27,614 nucleotides of DNA from Buttiauxella sp035271705 (GCF_035271705.1 NZ_DATERI010000073.1:1-27614); one strand, 5' to 3'; counted from the stretch's first letter, positions 16,303-23,906 are shown. Program-made: numbers and translations. Notes: generated by a model not told the origin, from the sequence alone.

Positions 16303-16441
16303 AACGCCGTTTCTTCCCGCCCTGCACCGCTTTAAACCGCGGATTACTTTTGCAAATCACATACAACCGTCCTTTGCGCTTCACAATCTGGCAATCCGGA
16401 TGGCGCTGCTTAGCACTACGTAATGAATTCAAAACCTGCAT
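16301..16441 (-). CDS. ykgO: 50S ribosomal protein L36, type B (zinc-independent paralogue)
   Basis: This 46-residue basic protein begins MQVLNSLRSAKQRHPDCQIV and ends VQGGKKRR, matching the E. coli YkgO/RpmJ2 paralogue. Ordinary L36 holds a zinc ion with three Cys and one His; here only two Cys remain (C17, C30) and the His is replaced, so zinc binding is unlikely. Such paralogues replace the zinc form when zinc is scarce. The palindromic Zur-like box 21-35 bases upstream of the start fits this. GAGG precedes the ATG. In E. coli the gene follows rpmE2 (ykgM); no L31 paralogue is visible here, so it stands alone. Confidence 0.93.
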   Translation of the reverse strand: MQVLNSLRSAKQRHPDCQIVKRKGRLYVICKSNPRFKAVQGGKKRR

Positions 16442-16461
16442 AACTCACACCTCAAATAAAA

Positions 16462-16476
16462 TGTTATAACATAACA
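16462..16476 (-). promoter_or_regulatory. Zur-type operator upstream of rpmJ2
   Basis: TGTTAT, AAC, ATAACA is a perfect 6-bp inverted repeat with a 3-bp centre, similar to the E. coli Zur box as I remember it. It lies 21 bases upstream of the L36 start, where it would overlap the promoter. Zinc-replete Zur would be expected to repress the gene. Confidence 0.72.
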
Positions 16477-16669
16477 ACAAAATAAAATATCAGTGCACAA
16501 AAAGCAAGTCTGTTTGCCAGATAAGCTCTCGAACTGTTGATATCCAAATTTTGAAAAAGCTTAGAACCCTACCTCGCCATAACTTAGAAGATAACAATAT
16601 TGGGCGGCGCGACGCGCTTGCGGCAATGTAATTTCCACGAGCACCACATCATTTCAGAAAGGTTAAACC
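16477..16669. other. Gap between the Zur box and the Cys-rich leader frame
   Basis: This stretch should hold the promoter of the plus-strand oxygenase/transporter operon. I see no clear -35/-10 pair; GATAAC near 16593 is a possible -10 element. There is a GC-rich patch (GCGCGACGCGC near 16608-16618). No MetJ box (AGACGTCT repeats) and no L31 gene are visible. Confidence 0.4.
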
Positions 16670-16810
16670 ATGAACCAGCGCTGTCGTTGTGAAGAATATT
16701 GTTGTGCCCAAAAATCAGAATTCGTCGAGAAAATATCTGTCTTACGCGGAGTTCATTATGAGCAACACAACGACCCAGGCATTGCCAATACTCGATCTCT
16801 TAGCCCTTAA
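16670..16810 (+). CDS. Putative Cys-rich leader peptide before the oxygenase operon
   Basis: A 46-codon frame begins MNQRCRCEEYCC, with Cys at positions 5, 7, 11 and 12 and none afterwards. AGAAAGG stands 7 bases before the ATG, a better ribosome site than many real genes have. It overlaps the start of the downstream oxygenase in another frame and ends 53 bases inside it (TAA 16808-16810). Translation of the frame would therefore run over the oxygenase ribosome site (GGAG at 16748-16751), while stalling on the Cys codons (16682-16705) would leave that site free. That is the logic of a cysteine-sensing leader. It belongs to no family I know. A chance frame remains possible. Confidence 0.45.
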   Translation: MNQRCRCEEYCCAQKSEFVEKISVLRGVHYEQHNDPGIANTRSLSP

Positions 16811-17795
16811 CGGCACCGCCACCGATAGCGCGGCATTTCTAAAACAACTGCGCCATGCCGCTCGTGACATCGGTTTTTTCTACCTGATTAATCACGGTGT
16901 GAGCCCCGAACTGCAAAAAGCAGTTCAGAATGAAGCGCGACTGTTTTTCTCATTGCCTGATGAGGAAAAACAAAAAGTAGCGATGATCCATTCTCCTCAT
17001 TTTCGTGGTTACAACCGCGCTGCCAGCGAATTAACACGGGGCAAACCTGACTGGCGTGAACAGTTTGATATCGGTGCGGAGCGCCCGGCACTTCCTGTCA
17101 GTGACGCGCGGCACAGCTGGCTTCGGTTACAAGGCCCAAATTTATGGCCAGAATCGTTACCCACGCTTAAACCTACCCTGTTGCAATTTCAGCGTGAAAT
17201 GACGGCAGTCGCACTCAAACTGCTGCGAACCTTTGCGCAGGCGTTAGAGCTCCCTGCCAACAGCTTCGATAACCTCTACGGCAATAAACCCAACGAGCAC
17301 ATCAAGTTGATTCGCTATCCAAGCCAACAGGCAACTGAGGGTAATCAGGGTGTCGGGGCGCATAAAGATTCAGGCTTCCTAAGCTTCCTGTTGCAAGACC
17401 AACAACAGGGTTTGCAGGTCGAAGTTTCACCGGATAACTGGATAGATGCCGCTCCGCTGCCTGGCAGTTTTGTGGTGAATATCGGTGAATTGCTGGAACT
17501 GGCTACCAATGGCTATTTACGGGCTACGGTACATCGGGTGGTTTCCCCACCTCCGGGCCAGGAACGCCAGTCGATTGCATTTTTCCTCGGCGCTCAGTTA
17601 GACGCTGTGATACCGGTTTATGCACTGCCACCTGAACTCGCAAAACACGCTCTTGGGCCGGAAAGTGACCCACGTAACCCGTTGCTGCGTGATGTTGGAT
17701 GGAATTATCTAAAAGGTCGCCTACGTTCACATCCCGACGTGGCGGAACGTTATTACCCGGATGTCTTGCGTAACAGCACTGAACTCATCGTTTAA
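16758..17795 (+). CDS. 2OG-Fe(II) oxygenase, isopenicillin N synthase-like
   Basis: The protein is 345 residues from ATG 16758. It belongs to the 2-oxoglutarate/Fe(II) oxygenase superfamily, isopenicillin N synthase branch. The N-terminal dioxygenase domain shows ARDIGFFYLINHGVSPE (residues 35-51). The iron ligands are H202 and D204 (GAHKDSGFLS) and H259 (TVHRVVS); the co-substrate pair R270/S272 (RQS) is present, so it should be active with 2-oxoglutarate. The 16758 start is preferred to ATG 16689 because GGAG lies 6 bases upstream and the domain then starts near residue 8. It has no Cys and two internal Met. It heads an operon with a MetQNI-like transporter 18 bp downstream. The substrate is unknown; an imported organosulfur compound is an inference from context. 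Confidence 0.88.
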   Translation: MSNTTTQALPILDLLALNGTATDSAAFLKQLRHAARDIGFFYLINHGVSPELQKAVQNEARLFFSLPDEEKQKVAMIHSPHFRGYNRAASELTRGKPDWREQFDIGAERPALPVSDARHSWLRLQGPNLWPESLPTLKPTLLQFQREMTAVALKLLRTFAQALELPANSFDNLYGNKPNEHIKLIRYPSQQATEGNQGVGAHKDSGFLSFLLQDQQQGLQVEVSPDNWIDAAPLPGSFVVNIGELLELATNGYLRATVHRVVSPPPGQERQSIAFFLGAQLDAVIPVYALPPELAKHALGPESDPRNPLLRDVGWNYLKGRLRSHPDVAERYYPDVLRNSTELIV

Positions 17796-17813
17796 ACATT
17801 AAAGGAAAACACC

Positions 17814-18623
17814 ATGAAGAATGCCTCTTTTAAACTGGCAGGGATCGCGCTGTCTTTGACCCTGGCTTTTAGTGCTCACGCTGCAGAAACTTTGCGCATC
17901 GCCGCAGATGCAGTACCCCATGCCGAGATCCTCGCTTTTGTGCAGAAGCTCGATCCGAATTTAAAACTTCAAGTGGTTGAATTGAGTAACGGCGTGAATG
18001 CCAACGAACTGCTGGCAAACGGTGATGTGGATGCCAACTATTTCCAACACGTCCCTTATTTGCGCGACCAGGAAAAAGCACTGGGTAAAAAATTCACCGT
18101 CGCCGCGACCGTGCATATCGAGCCGCTGGGTATCTATTCACACAAATATAAAGACCTAAAGTCGGTTCCTGATAACGCCACCATTGCAATACCGAACAAC
18201 GTCACCAACTTGAGTCGCGCACTCTATCTTTTGCAGGATAAAGGGCTTATTACGCTGAAATCTGAATTTAAAGATGCTGCAGTGAATCAGGCCACACCGC
18301 GTGATATCGCCAGTAATCCTAAGAATCTGAAGCTCGTTGAGATCGAAGCACCGCAACTGCCACGTTCGCTTGATGATGTTGATCTGGCCGTTATTAATGG
18401 CAACTACGCGCTGGAAGCCGGTTTAACGCCGTCGAAAGATGCGCTGGGTCTGGAAAGTGCTACGCACAATCCATACGCCAATATTCTGGTCACCAATCCA
18501 AACCTGGCTAACGATCCACGCATCAAAGAGTTGGCGAAAGATCTGCAATCGCCACAGGTTGCTGATTTTATACGCAAGCAATTTAACGGCTCCGTGATCC
18601 CGGTCGCCACTCCGCAATCATGA
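17814..18623 (+). CDS. MetQ/NlpA-family periplasmic substrate-binding protein
   Basis: This encodes 269 residues and resembles MetQ: FQHVPYL, TNLSRALYLL and APQLPRSLDDVDLAVINGNYA correspond to blocks of the methionine-binding protein. MetQ is a lipoprotein, but here the signal peptide (residues 1-23) ends AHA before AETLRIA with no lipobox Cys, so the mature protein should be soluble in the periplasm. The mature chain has no Cys, no Met and no Trp. It recognises a small substrate for the ATPase and permease encoded next; the ligand may be methionine or another organosulfur molecule. Several MetQ ligand-site positions differ (NNVTNLSR against NDPTNLGR in E. coli). The gene overlaps the ATPase gene by 4 bp (ATGA). 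Confidence 0.88.
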   Translation: MKNASFKLAGIALSLTLAFSAHAAETLRIAADAVPHAEILAFVQKLDPNLKLQVVELSNGVNANELLANGDVDANYFQHVPYLRDQEKALGKKFTVAATVHIEPLGIYSHKYKDLKSVPDNATIAIPNNVTNLSRALYLLQDKGLITLKSEFKDAAVNQATPRDIASNPKNLKLVEIEAPQLPRSLDDVDLAVINGNYALEAGLTPSKDALGLESATHNPYANILVTNPNLANDPRIKELAKDLQSPQVADFIRKQFNGSVIPVATPQS

Positions 18624-19411
18624 TTACCCTCGAGCGGCTGAGCAAAGTGTACGCCGGAGAAGGCCAACCGGCACTGGACGATATCTCGCTGACTGTGCCG
18701 GATGGCGCAATCTACGGCATTCTCGGGCGCAGTGGTGCTGGGAAAAGTACCTTGATTCGCTGCCTTAATTTACTGGAGCGGCCCACATCGGGCCGTATCC
18801 TGATGAATGGCGTGGATATCACCACGCTCGATAATCGTGAATTGCGCACACATCGCCAGCGCACCGGAATGGTGTTCCAACACTTCAATCTGATTCATGC
18901 ACGCAATGTGGCGGACAACATTGCCGTGCCGCTGGAAATCGCGGGTCAACGGCGTGAGGATCGCCAGAAACGCATCACAGAATTGCTCGAATTAGTCGGG
19001 CTTAGCGATAAAGCACAGGCATTTCCCTCGCAACTTTCTGGTGGGCAAAAGCAACGTGTCGGTATCGCTCGGGCGCTGGCAGCACATCCTGATGTCCTGC
19101 TTTGCGACGAAGCCACCAGCGCATTAGATAGCGAAACTACCGCTTCTGTGCTGGCGCTGCTGATGGATATCAACCGTAAACTCGGCGTCACGATTGTGCT
19201 GATCACCCATCAACTGGAAGTGGTGAAAGCGATTTGCGATCACGCCGCACTTTTAGAAAACGGTAAGTTAGTCGAAAGCGGTTCGCTATCTGAATTGCTG
19301 GCGACGCCCTATTCCCGCCTCCGCCAGGCATTACTACCTGGTGACGCGGCAGAACAAGCATTTCTACGCCGGATTGGCGTTTCAGGGAGAGTGTTATGCG
19401 AAGTCGCCTAG
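18620..19411 (+). CDS. MetN-like ABC transporter ATPase, short form
   Basis: The 263-residue protein is the energising subunit of a methionine-type ABC importer on the inner face of the membrane. Walker A is GRSGAGKST (about residues 36-44), the signature LSGGQKQR follows at about 140, Walker B is VLLCDEATSALD, and the switch His is in VLITHQLE. E. coli MetN is 343 residues and carries a C-terminal domain that binds methionine and shuts the transporter; this protein ends about 80 residues earlier and lacks it. Uptake should therefore not be inhibited by internal methionine. It overlaps the binding protein gene by 4 bp and the permease gene by 16 bp, so translation is coupled. Confidence 0.9.
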   Translation: MITLERLSKVYAGEGQPALDDISLTVPDGAIYGILGRSGAGKSTLIRCLNLLERPTSGRILMNGVDITTLDNRELRTHRQRTGMVFQHFNLIHARNVADNIAVPLEIAGQRREDRQKRITELLELVGLSDKAQAFPSQLSGGQKQRVGIARALAAHPDVLLCDEATSALDSETTASVLALLMDINRKLGVTIVLITHQLEVVKAICDHAALLENGKLVESGSLSELLATPYSRLRQALLPGDAAEQAFLRRIGVSGRVLCEVA

Positions 19412-20067
19412 CATGGGAAGATTTGTGGCCATTACTGCTTGATGGCACGCTCGATACGCTTTACATGGTCGGGCTGGCGGCGCTATTTACCGTGATTATC
19501 GGTTTACCGCTTGGTGTGTTGCTGTTTCTCACCCGTCGCGGTGGCGTGCTGCCCGCTCCGGTTTTCAATCAAGTTATCGGGAGTGTGGTGAATGTCGGGC
19601 GTTCACTGCCGTTTATTGTGCTGTTGATTGCCTTAATCCCCTTCACCCGCATTATTATTGGCACCACATTGGGCAGTACAGCAGCCGTGGTACCTATCAC
19701 GATTGGCGCATTTCCGTTTTTTGCCCGCGTGGTGGAAAACGCATTAGATGAAGTCGACAAAGGACGTATCGAAGCCATTTTATCGATGGGTGGCAATGTC
19801 TGGCATATCATTGGAAAAGTGCTGTTACCCGAGGCGCTACCCGCACTGCTGGCAGGGATCACACTCACAGTCGTGATGCTGATTGGCTTTTCGTCAATGG
19901 CTGGCGTGATTGGTGGCGGTGGGCTCGGAGATCTGGCGATTCGTTATGGTTACCAGCGATTTAACGATCAGGTCATGATCGGCACGGTGGTGATTTTAGT
20001 GGTTATGGTGCAATTAGTACAAAGTGTCGGTGACCGTTTAGTGCGTCGCCTGGCACACCGACGTTAA
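19396..20067 (+). CDS. MetI-like ABC transporter permease
   Basis: The gene encodes 223 residues (E. coli MetI 217). It is an inner membrane permease of the methionine-type ABC importers with about five membrane segments, the first at about residues 20-45. The cytoplasmic EAA loop that contacts the ATPase reads ALDEVDKGRIEAILSMGGN, and GFSSMAGVIGGGGLGDLAIRYGYQRF is the usual block near the C-terminus. The start at 19396 lies inside the last 16 bases of the ATPase gene, with GGGAGAG upstream. It closes the operon; an 80-bp palindrome follows and a convergent PTS gene lies beyond. Confidence 0.92.
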   Translation: MRSRLAWEDLWPLLLDGTLDTLYMVGLAALFTVIIGLPLGVLLFLTRRGGVLPAPVFNQVIGSVVNVGRSLPFIVLLIALIPFTRIIIGTTLGSTAAVVPITIGAFPFFARVVENALDEVDKGRIEAILSMGGNVWHIIGKVLLPEALPALLAGITLTVVMLIGFSSMAGVIGGGGLGDLAIRYGYQRFNDQVMIGTVVILVVMVQLVQSVGDRLVRRLAHRR

Positions 20068-20082
20068 CATAATCATTTAATT

Positions 20083-20162
20083 TTGTAGGGTGGGTAATCG
20101 ATAGCGCCATTCACCTTTAGCATCCGCTTCGGCAGGTGACGCTATGCTTACCCGTCCTACAA
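20083..20162. repeat. Imperfect 80-bp palindrome between convergent genes
   Basis: TTGTAGGGTGGGTAA at the left end pairs with TTACCCGTCCTACAA at the right end, and GATAGCG pairs with CGCTAT further in; CACCT/AGGTG flank the tip. It resembles the palindromic repeats starting GTAGGGTGGG that are common between convergent genes in enterobacteria. It may work as a terminator for both metI-like and PTS transcripts. I cannot count other copies, as none is in this window. Confidence 0.75.
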
Positions 20163-20170
20163 TTCCTCAC

Positions 20171-21541
20171 TTATGCCTTTTCGCGCACCAACAACGTGGT
20201 CATGATAAACGACAACCCTAACGCCAGTGTCACACCCATTAGCGCAAAGATTAAGTACGGGCCGATATAAGCGGGCAGACTAAAAATGCTCGATAAAATA
20301 TAGCCATACAAACGTACACCGAAGAAGGCAATGAACGCCGAAGCGATAGAACTTGCAACGGTTGCCGCAATAAACGCTTTCTTGTAGCGCGTCAGAACAC
20401 CAAACAGCGCAGGTTCTGTAATCCCCAGCAGAGCTGAAATCGCCGCAGGCAGAACGACCGCACGCTCTTCACGTGATTTACTCTGCTTCCAGATAGCAAA
20501 AGTGGAACCGGCAATTGCCATGTTGGCCATAAACATCATTGGCATCAGCATGTCGTAACCACGGTCGGTAAAGTTTTGCAGAGCAATTGGCGTCATCGCG
20601 TGATGCATACCGGTCAAAATAGCCACCGGACGAATCGCTCCGACCACCAGACCGGCAAAACTGGCCGAAACACCAAACAAACCTTCGATAAACCACGCCA
20701 GTGCTTTGCCCAGATAAATGCCCAGCGGCCCAATCACCACCAGCGCGACGAGTGCTGCAAGAAACAGGGTGAGTGTTGGGGTAAACACGGTTTTCAACAC
20801 ATCGGGCATAATTTTATCCACCCATCGATGGATATAACTTAATGCCAGAACCGAGAAAATTACCGGGATGACGCTTGCGGCGTAGTTGAACACCGAAATA
20901 GGCACAACATCCAGGAAATAGAACGCATTAACAGCATTGGGTGAATGCGTTGCCAATGCCTTTGCCGCTTCAATCAAAGATGGATACATCAAACATGCGG
21001 CAACCGCAGCAGCCAGATATTCATTAGTCTTGAAAATACGCGCAGCGGAGATAGCCAGGAAAAATGGCAAAAAGTAGAACACGCCGCTCGCAATCAAATC
21101 GATAACGATCACCGTGTCGCTTTTTGCTGAAACCATTTTCAATGCAATCAGCCCCGCCAGCAGACCTTTAATCATCCCAGCGCCTGCGATAGCGGGAACA
21201 ATCGGCCCAAACACACCTGACACGGTATCCATAAACATCGATATCAGGCTTTTATGGGCTTTCTTTTGCTGGACGGGTGCAGTTTGTTCAGGTGTGGAGC
21301 CCAGCACATGGGTCAGTTGTTCATACCAACTGTTCACCTGTGGGCCAATAATAATCTGGAATTGATCGCTCTGAATTTGCGCCCCTAAAACACCAGGGAT
21401 TTTTTTAATCTCGGATTGATCAATTTTATTCTCATCAATCAAAGAGAAGCGCAAGCGCGTCATACAGTGCCAGGCTTTACTAATATTTTCCGCACCACCG
21501 ATCAGGTGAATAATATTATTAATGGCATCACGAGTCCCCAT
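20171..21541 (-). CDS. PTS EIIBC sugar permease, glucose/glucoside superfamily
   Basis: This encodes 456 residues. The N-terminal IIB domain has the phosphorylated Cys, C26, in WHCMTRLRFSL. The IIC domain, from about residue 105, has eight to ten membrane segments with the conserved GMHHAMTPI block and the GITEPALFG motif. There is no IIA domain, so it would depend on the general IIA-Glc (Crr), as do MurP, TreB and sucrose permeases. GGGGAG precedes the ATG. It is divergent from the dehydratase gene at 21857, and the intervening 315 bp holds a CRP-like site. The sugar cannot be read from the sequence. The partner dehydratase acts on sugar acids, which makes the pairing unusual. Confidence 0.9.
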   Translation of the reverse strand: MGTRDAINNIIHLIGGAENISKAWHCMTRLRFSLIDENKIDQSEIKKIPGVLGAQIQSDQFQIIIGPQVNSWYEQLTHVLGSTPEQTAPVQQKKAHKSLISMFMDTVSGVFGPIVPAIAGAGMIKGLLAGLIALKMVSAKSDTVIVIDLIASGVFYFLPFFLAISAARIFKTNEYLAAAVAACLMYPSLIEAAKALATHSPNAVNAFYFLDVVPISVFNYAASVIPVIFSVLALSYIHRWVDKIMPDVLKTVFTPTLTLFLAALVALVVIGPLGIYLGKALAWFIEGLFGVSASFAGLVVGAIRPVAILTGMHHAMTPIALQNFTDRGYDMLMPMMFMANMAIAGSTFAIWKQSKSREERAVVLPAAISALLGITEPALFGVLTRYKKAFIAATVASSIASAFIAFFGVRLYGYILSSIFSLPAYIGPYLIFALMGVTLALGLSFIMTTLLVREKA

Positions 21542-21856
21542 CAGTCACTCCCCAAAAAATTGCTTATTGTTATGTGTTGAATGCCAATGATGGTAGGGAA
21601 ACGCAAACAAGAAAACAAACCAATAAACTTTGAACAACATCACACTTACCCCATACGGAAGCACGTAAATCAGCTAAAGAAGCAAATTGGTATGGTTTTT
21701 ACGTTCACCGAACACTTTTTCCTGACCAATAAAAATAGGCAAAAAAAATGATTTACCTGCACACAAAAATAAGGTGATAGTAAATAGCAGAAGCCTACAA
21801 TTAATAACTAGCCACCCATGAACGACCTCAACAATTTCAGGGTGTGGAGTAATCTT
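21542..21856. promoter_or_regulatory. Divergent promoter region, PTS gene and dehydratase, with CRP-like site
   Basis: This 315-bp region controls both divergent genes. TTTGA, six bases and TCACA at 21629-21644 match the CRP consensus TGTGA-N6-TCACA with one mismatch, plausible for a PTS-linked sugar system. I found no clear palindrome for the GntR regulator encoded downstream. The region is AT-rich, and no RNA gene is evident. Confidence 0.45.
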
Positions 21857-23056
21857 GTGAAACCAACCATTATTGAAAATATAGAATGCTTCATTACTCG
21901 TCCTGACCGCCACAATCTGGTCACGGTGCGCGTCACCACTGATAAAGGTGTGATTGGCCACGGTTGTGCCACTTTCCAGCAGCGCCCACTGGCCGTCAAA
22001 ACCATGGTCGACGAGTACCTCAAACCTTTGCTTATCGGGCGTGATGCCAACAACATTGAAGACCTGTGGCAAATGATGACGGTAAACGCTTACTGGCGCA
22101 ACGGCCCGGTTATCAACAATGCCATTGCCGGTGTCGATATGGCACTTTGGGATATCAAAGGTCAACTGGCAGATATGCCGTTATATCAACTTCTGGGGGG
22201 GAAATCGAAAGATGCGATCGCCGCTTACAGTCACGCCGCCAGTGAAACGCTGGAAGGGTTGTACCTGGAAGTCGACAAACTGCTGGCGCAAGGGTATCGC
22301 TACATTCGCTGCCAGTTAGGTTTTTACGGTGGTACACCGCAAGGACTGCACGCAACGAAATCGCCAACGCCTGGAGCGTATTACGATCAGGACGAATATA
22401 TGGCCAATACCGTGGCGATGTTCAAGGCGCTGCGCGAGAAGTACGGCAATCAGTTCCATATTCTTCATGATGTGCATGAACGTTTATTCCCGCAGCAAGC
22501 CGTGCAACTGGCAAAAGCGCTTGAACCTTATCAACCCTGGTTTATCGAAGATATTCTGCCACCGCAACAAAGTGCATGGTTAGAACAGGTTCGCGCACAC
22601 TCTTCGGTTCCCCTGGCGATGGGTGAACTGTTTAATAACCCAGCTGAATGGCATGATCTCATTGTGAATCGGCGCATCGATTTTATCCGGTGCCACGTTT
22701 CACAAATTGGCGGGATAACGCCTGCGCTGAAACTCGCCATTCTTTGCCAGGCATTTGGTGTACGACTGGCCTGGCATGGCCCATCTGATATGACCCCTAT
22801 TGGCGTGGCAGTGAATACCCATTTGAATATTCACCTGCACAATGCGGCGATTCAGGAATTTATCCCGAATAAACCGAATACCGAATCAGTGTTTCCCGGC
22901 GCACCAGTCGCAGAACAAGGTTATATCTATCCAATTGAAAAACCGGGTATTGGCGTAGGCTTTAACCAACAAAAAGCAGAGGACTTCCCCGTGGAATATC
23001 GCCCTCATGAGTGGACGCAAAGCCGCTTACCCAACGGGGCGATTCATACCCCCTGA
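21857..23056 (+). CDS. Enolase-superfamily sugar-acid dehydratase, ManD/RspA type
   Basis: The protein is 399 residues from GTG 21857, close to the 400-405 of mannonate/gluconate dehydratases and E. coli RspA. The magnesium ligands are D205 (HDVHERL), E231 (FIEDILPP) and E257 (MGELFN); H207 and the H307/D311 pair (WHGPSDMTPIG) supply acid/base groups. The product would be a 2-keto-3-deoxy sugar acid. GTG 21857 is preferred to ATG 21818 because GGAG stands 7 bases upstream and the extra 13 residues (MNDLNNFRVWSNL) do not fit the family. Substrate, D-mannonate or D-gluconate, cannot be decided. The 3' end overlaps the gntR gene by 13 bp, tail to tail. Confidence 0.88.
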   Translation: MKPTIIENIECFITRPDRHNLVTVRVTTDKGVIGHGCATFQQRPLAVKTMVDEYLKPLLIGRDANNIEDLWQMMTVNAYWRNGPVINNAIAGVDMALWDIKGQLADMPLYQLLGGKSKDAIAAYSHAASETLEGLYLEVDKLLAQGYRYIRCQLGFYGGTPQGLHATKSPTPGAYYDQDEYMANTVAMFKALREKYGNQFHILHDVHERLFPQQAVQLAKALEPYQPWFIEDILPPQQSAWLEQVRAHSSVPLAMGELFNNPAEWHDLIVNRRIDFIRCHVSQIGGITPALKLAILCQAFGVRLAWHGPSDMTPIGVAVNTHLNIHLHNAAIQEFIPNKPNTESVFPGAPVAEQGYIYPIEKPGIGVGFNQQKAEDFPVEYRPHEWTQSRLPNGAIHTP

Positions 23057-23766
23057 GTCCCTTGACGATAAGCCAAATTGTCATGGTTATAGGGGATGAC
23101 GTAGGTACAGGAATAATTGATATCAACGATTTCGCTGATTTCAAATACCCGTCCCCCTTCGAGGATCCCGCGGTTGATGATATGCATCGCCGGGATCCCT
23201 TTTTTACACTCCAGTAATGCCGCCTGTTCTTTACTGATCGACACCGCCTGATAACTGGTTAACAGGTGCGAAATTCGAAATCCTTTACTGAGCACATATT
23301 GCTGAATAGATTGTTCAATCACCTGTTGGTTGAGATCGGGGAAATCCTGCACTGGCATGCGTGAAATCTCAATCTGTACCTTTTGATTATCAACATATCG
23401 CACGCGGCAAAACTGCCAGATGTAATCATTTTCACCCACACTAAAGACTTGCTGCTCTTCGCGGTTAGGTAACTTTTTATGCAGATTCACCATGCGAAAA
23501 GCCATCTGCTCAAAACGCTTTTCGGTGATAGAGTTATATACCAGTGGGTTATTACGGGCTTGTGGATTCATCCAAATACCCGAACCTTGAATAATTTCGA
23601 CGACCCCAATACTCACCAGTTTTTCCAGAGCCTTGCGAATAGTGAAACGCGAGACATCATATTCCGCAGCCAGCTGACGTTCGGGCGGTAATTTGCGTCG
23701 TTGCGAATCATTATGCTGATAAATTTTGCTCAACAAATCCTGGATAACAAACTCTTTTTTCTTCAT
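23044..23766 (-). CDS. GntR-family regulator, HutC/UTRA type
   Basis: This encodes 240 residues. The winged helix-turn-helix occupies about residues 1-70, with LPPERQLAAEYDVSRFTIRK and the wing IQGSGIWM. The C-terminal 160 residues form a UTRA ligand-binding domain, the type that often senses phosphorylated sugars. A PTS delivers sugar phosphates, so it probably controls the divergent PTS/dehydratase pair, although no operator was identified there. The gene ends 13 bp inside the dehydratase 3' end on the opposite strand. An inverted repeat 31-55 bases upstream of its start (23797-23821) may be its own operator. GGTGAG precedes the ATG. Confidence 0.9.
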   Translation of the reverse strand: MKKKEFVIQDLLSKIYQHNDSQRRKLPPERQLAAEYDVSRFTIRKALEKLVSIGVVEIIQGSGIWMNPQARNNPLVYNSITEKRFEQMAFRMVNLHKKLPNREEQQVFSVGENDYIWQFCRVRYVDNQKVQIEISRMPVQDFPDLNQQVIEQSIQQYVLSKGFRISHLLTSYQAVSISKEQAALLECKKGIPAMHIINRGILEGGRVFEISEIVDINYSCTYVIPYNHDNLAYRQGTQGV

Positions 23767-23796
23767 TAAATGCTCACCAGATGCCCGCGTAGGAAC

Positions 23797-23821
23797 TTTC
23801 CATGCACACTAAGCATGAAAA
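23797..23821. repeat. Inverted repeat between gntR and the EAL gene
   Basis: TTTCCATGC (23797-23805), a 7-base spacer and GCATGAAAA (23813-23821) pair at 8 of 9 positions. It lies in the shared upstream region of two divergent genes and could be an operator for either. The binding protein is unknown. Confidence 0.5.
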
Positions 23822-23906
23822 CATAACATCCATCATTCATGTGAGATAGACTAACCTCTTTTACAGAATCCATTATAAAAATTAATCACTTCACGGGGCT
23901 CAAAGA

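Noticed and set aside
16477..16669. Search for an L31 paralogue (rpmE2) upstream of the L36 gene
   Set aside because: No frame resembling L31 is present on either strand in this stretch.
16689..16757. Upstream ATG giving the oxygenase 23 more residues
   Set aside because: No ribosome site precedes it; the ATG at 16758 has GGAG at 6 bases and fits the family start.
21818..21856. Upstream ATG for the dehydratase
   Set aside because: No ribosome site, and the added 13 residues do not fit the family; GTG 21857 has GGAG at 7 bases.
21674..22165. 163-codon minus-strand frame opposite the dehydratase start and the divergent promoter region
   Set aside because: No family signature; more than half of it is antisense to well-supported dehydratase codons.
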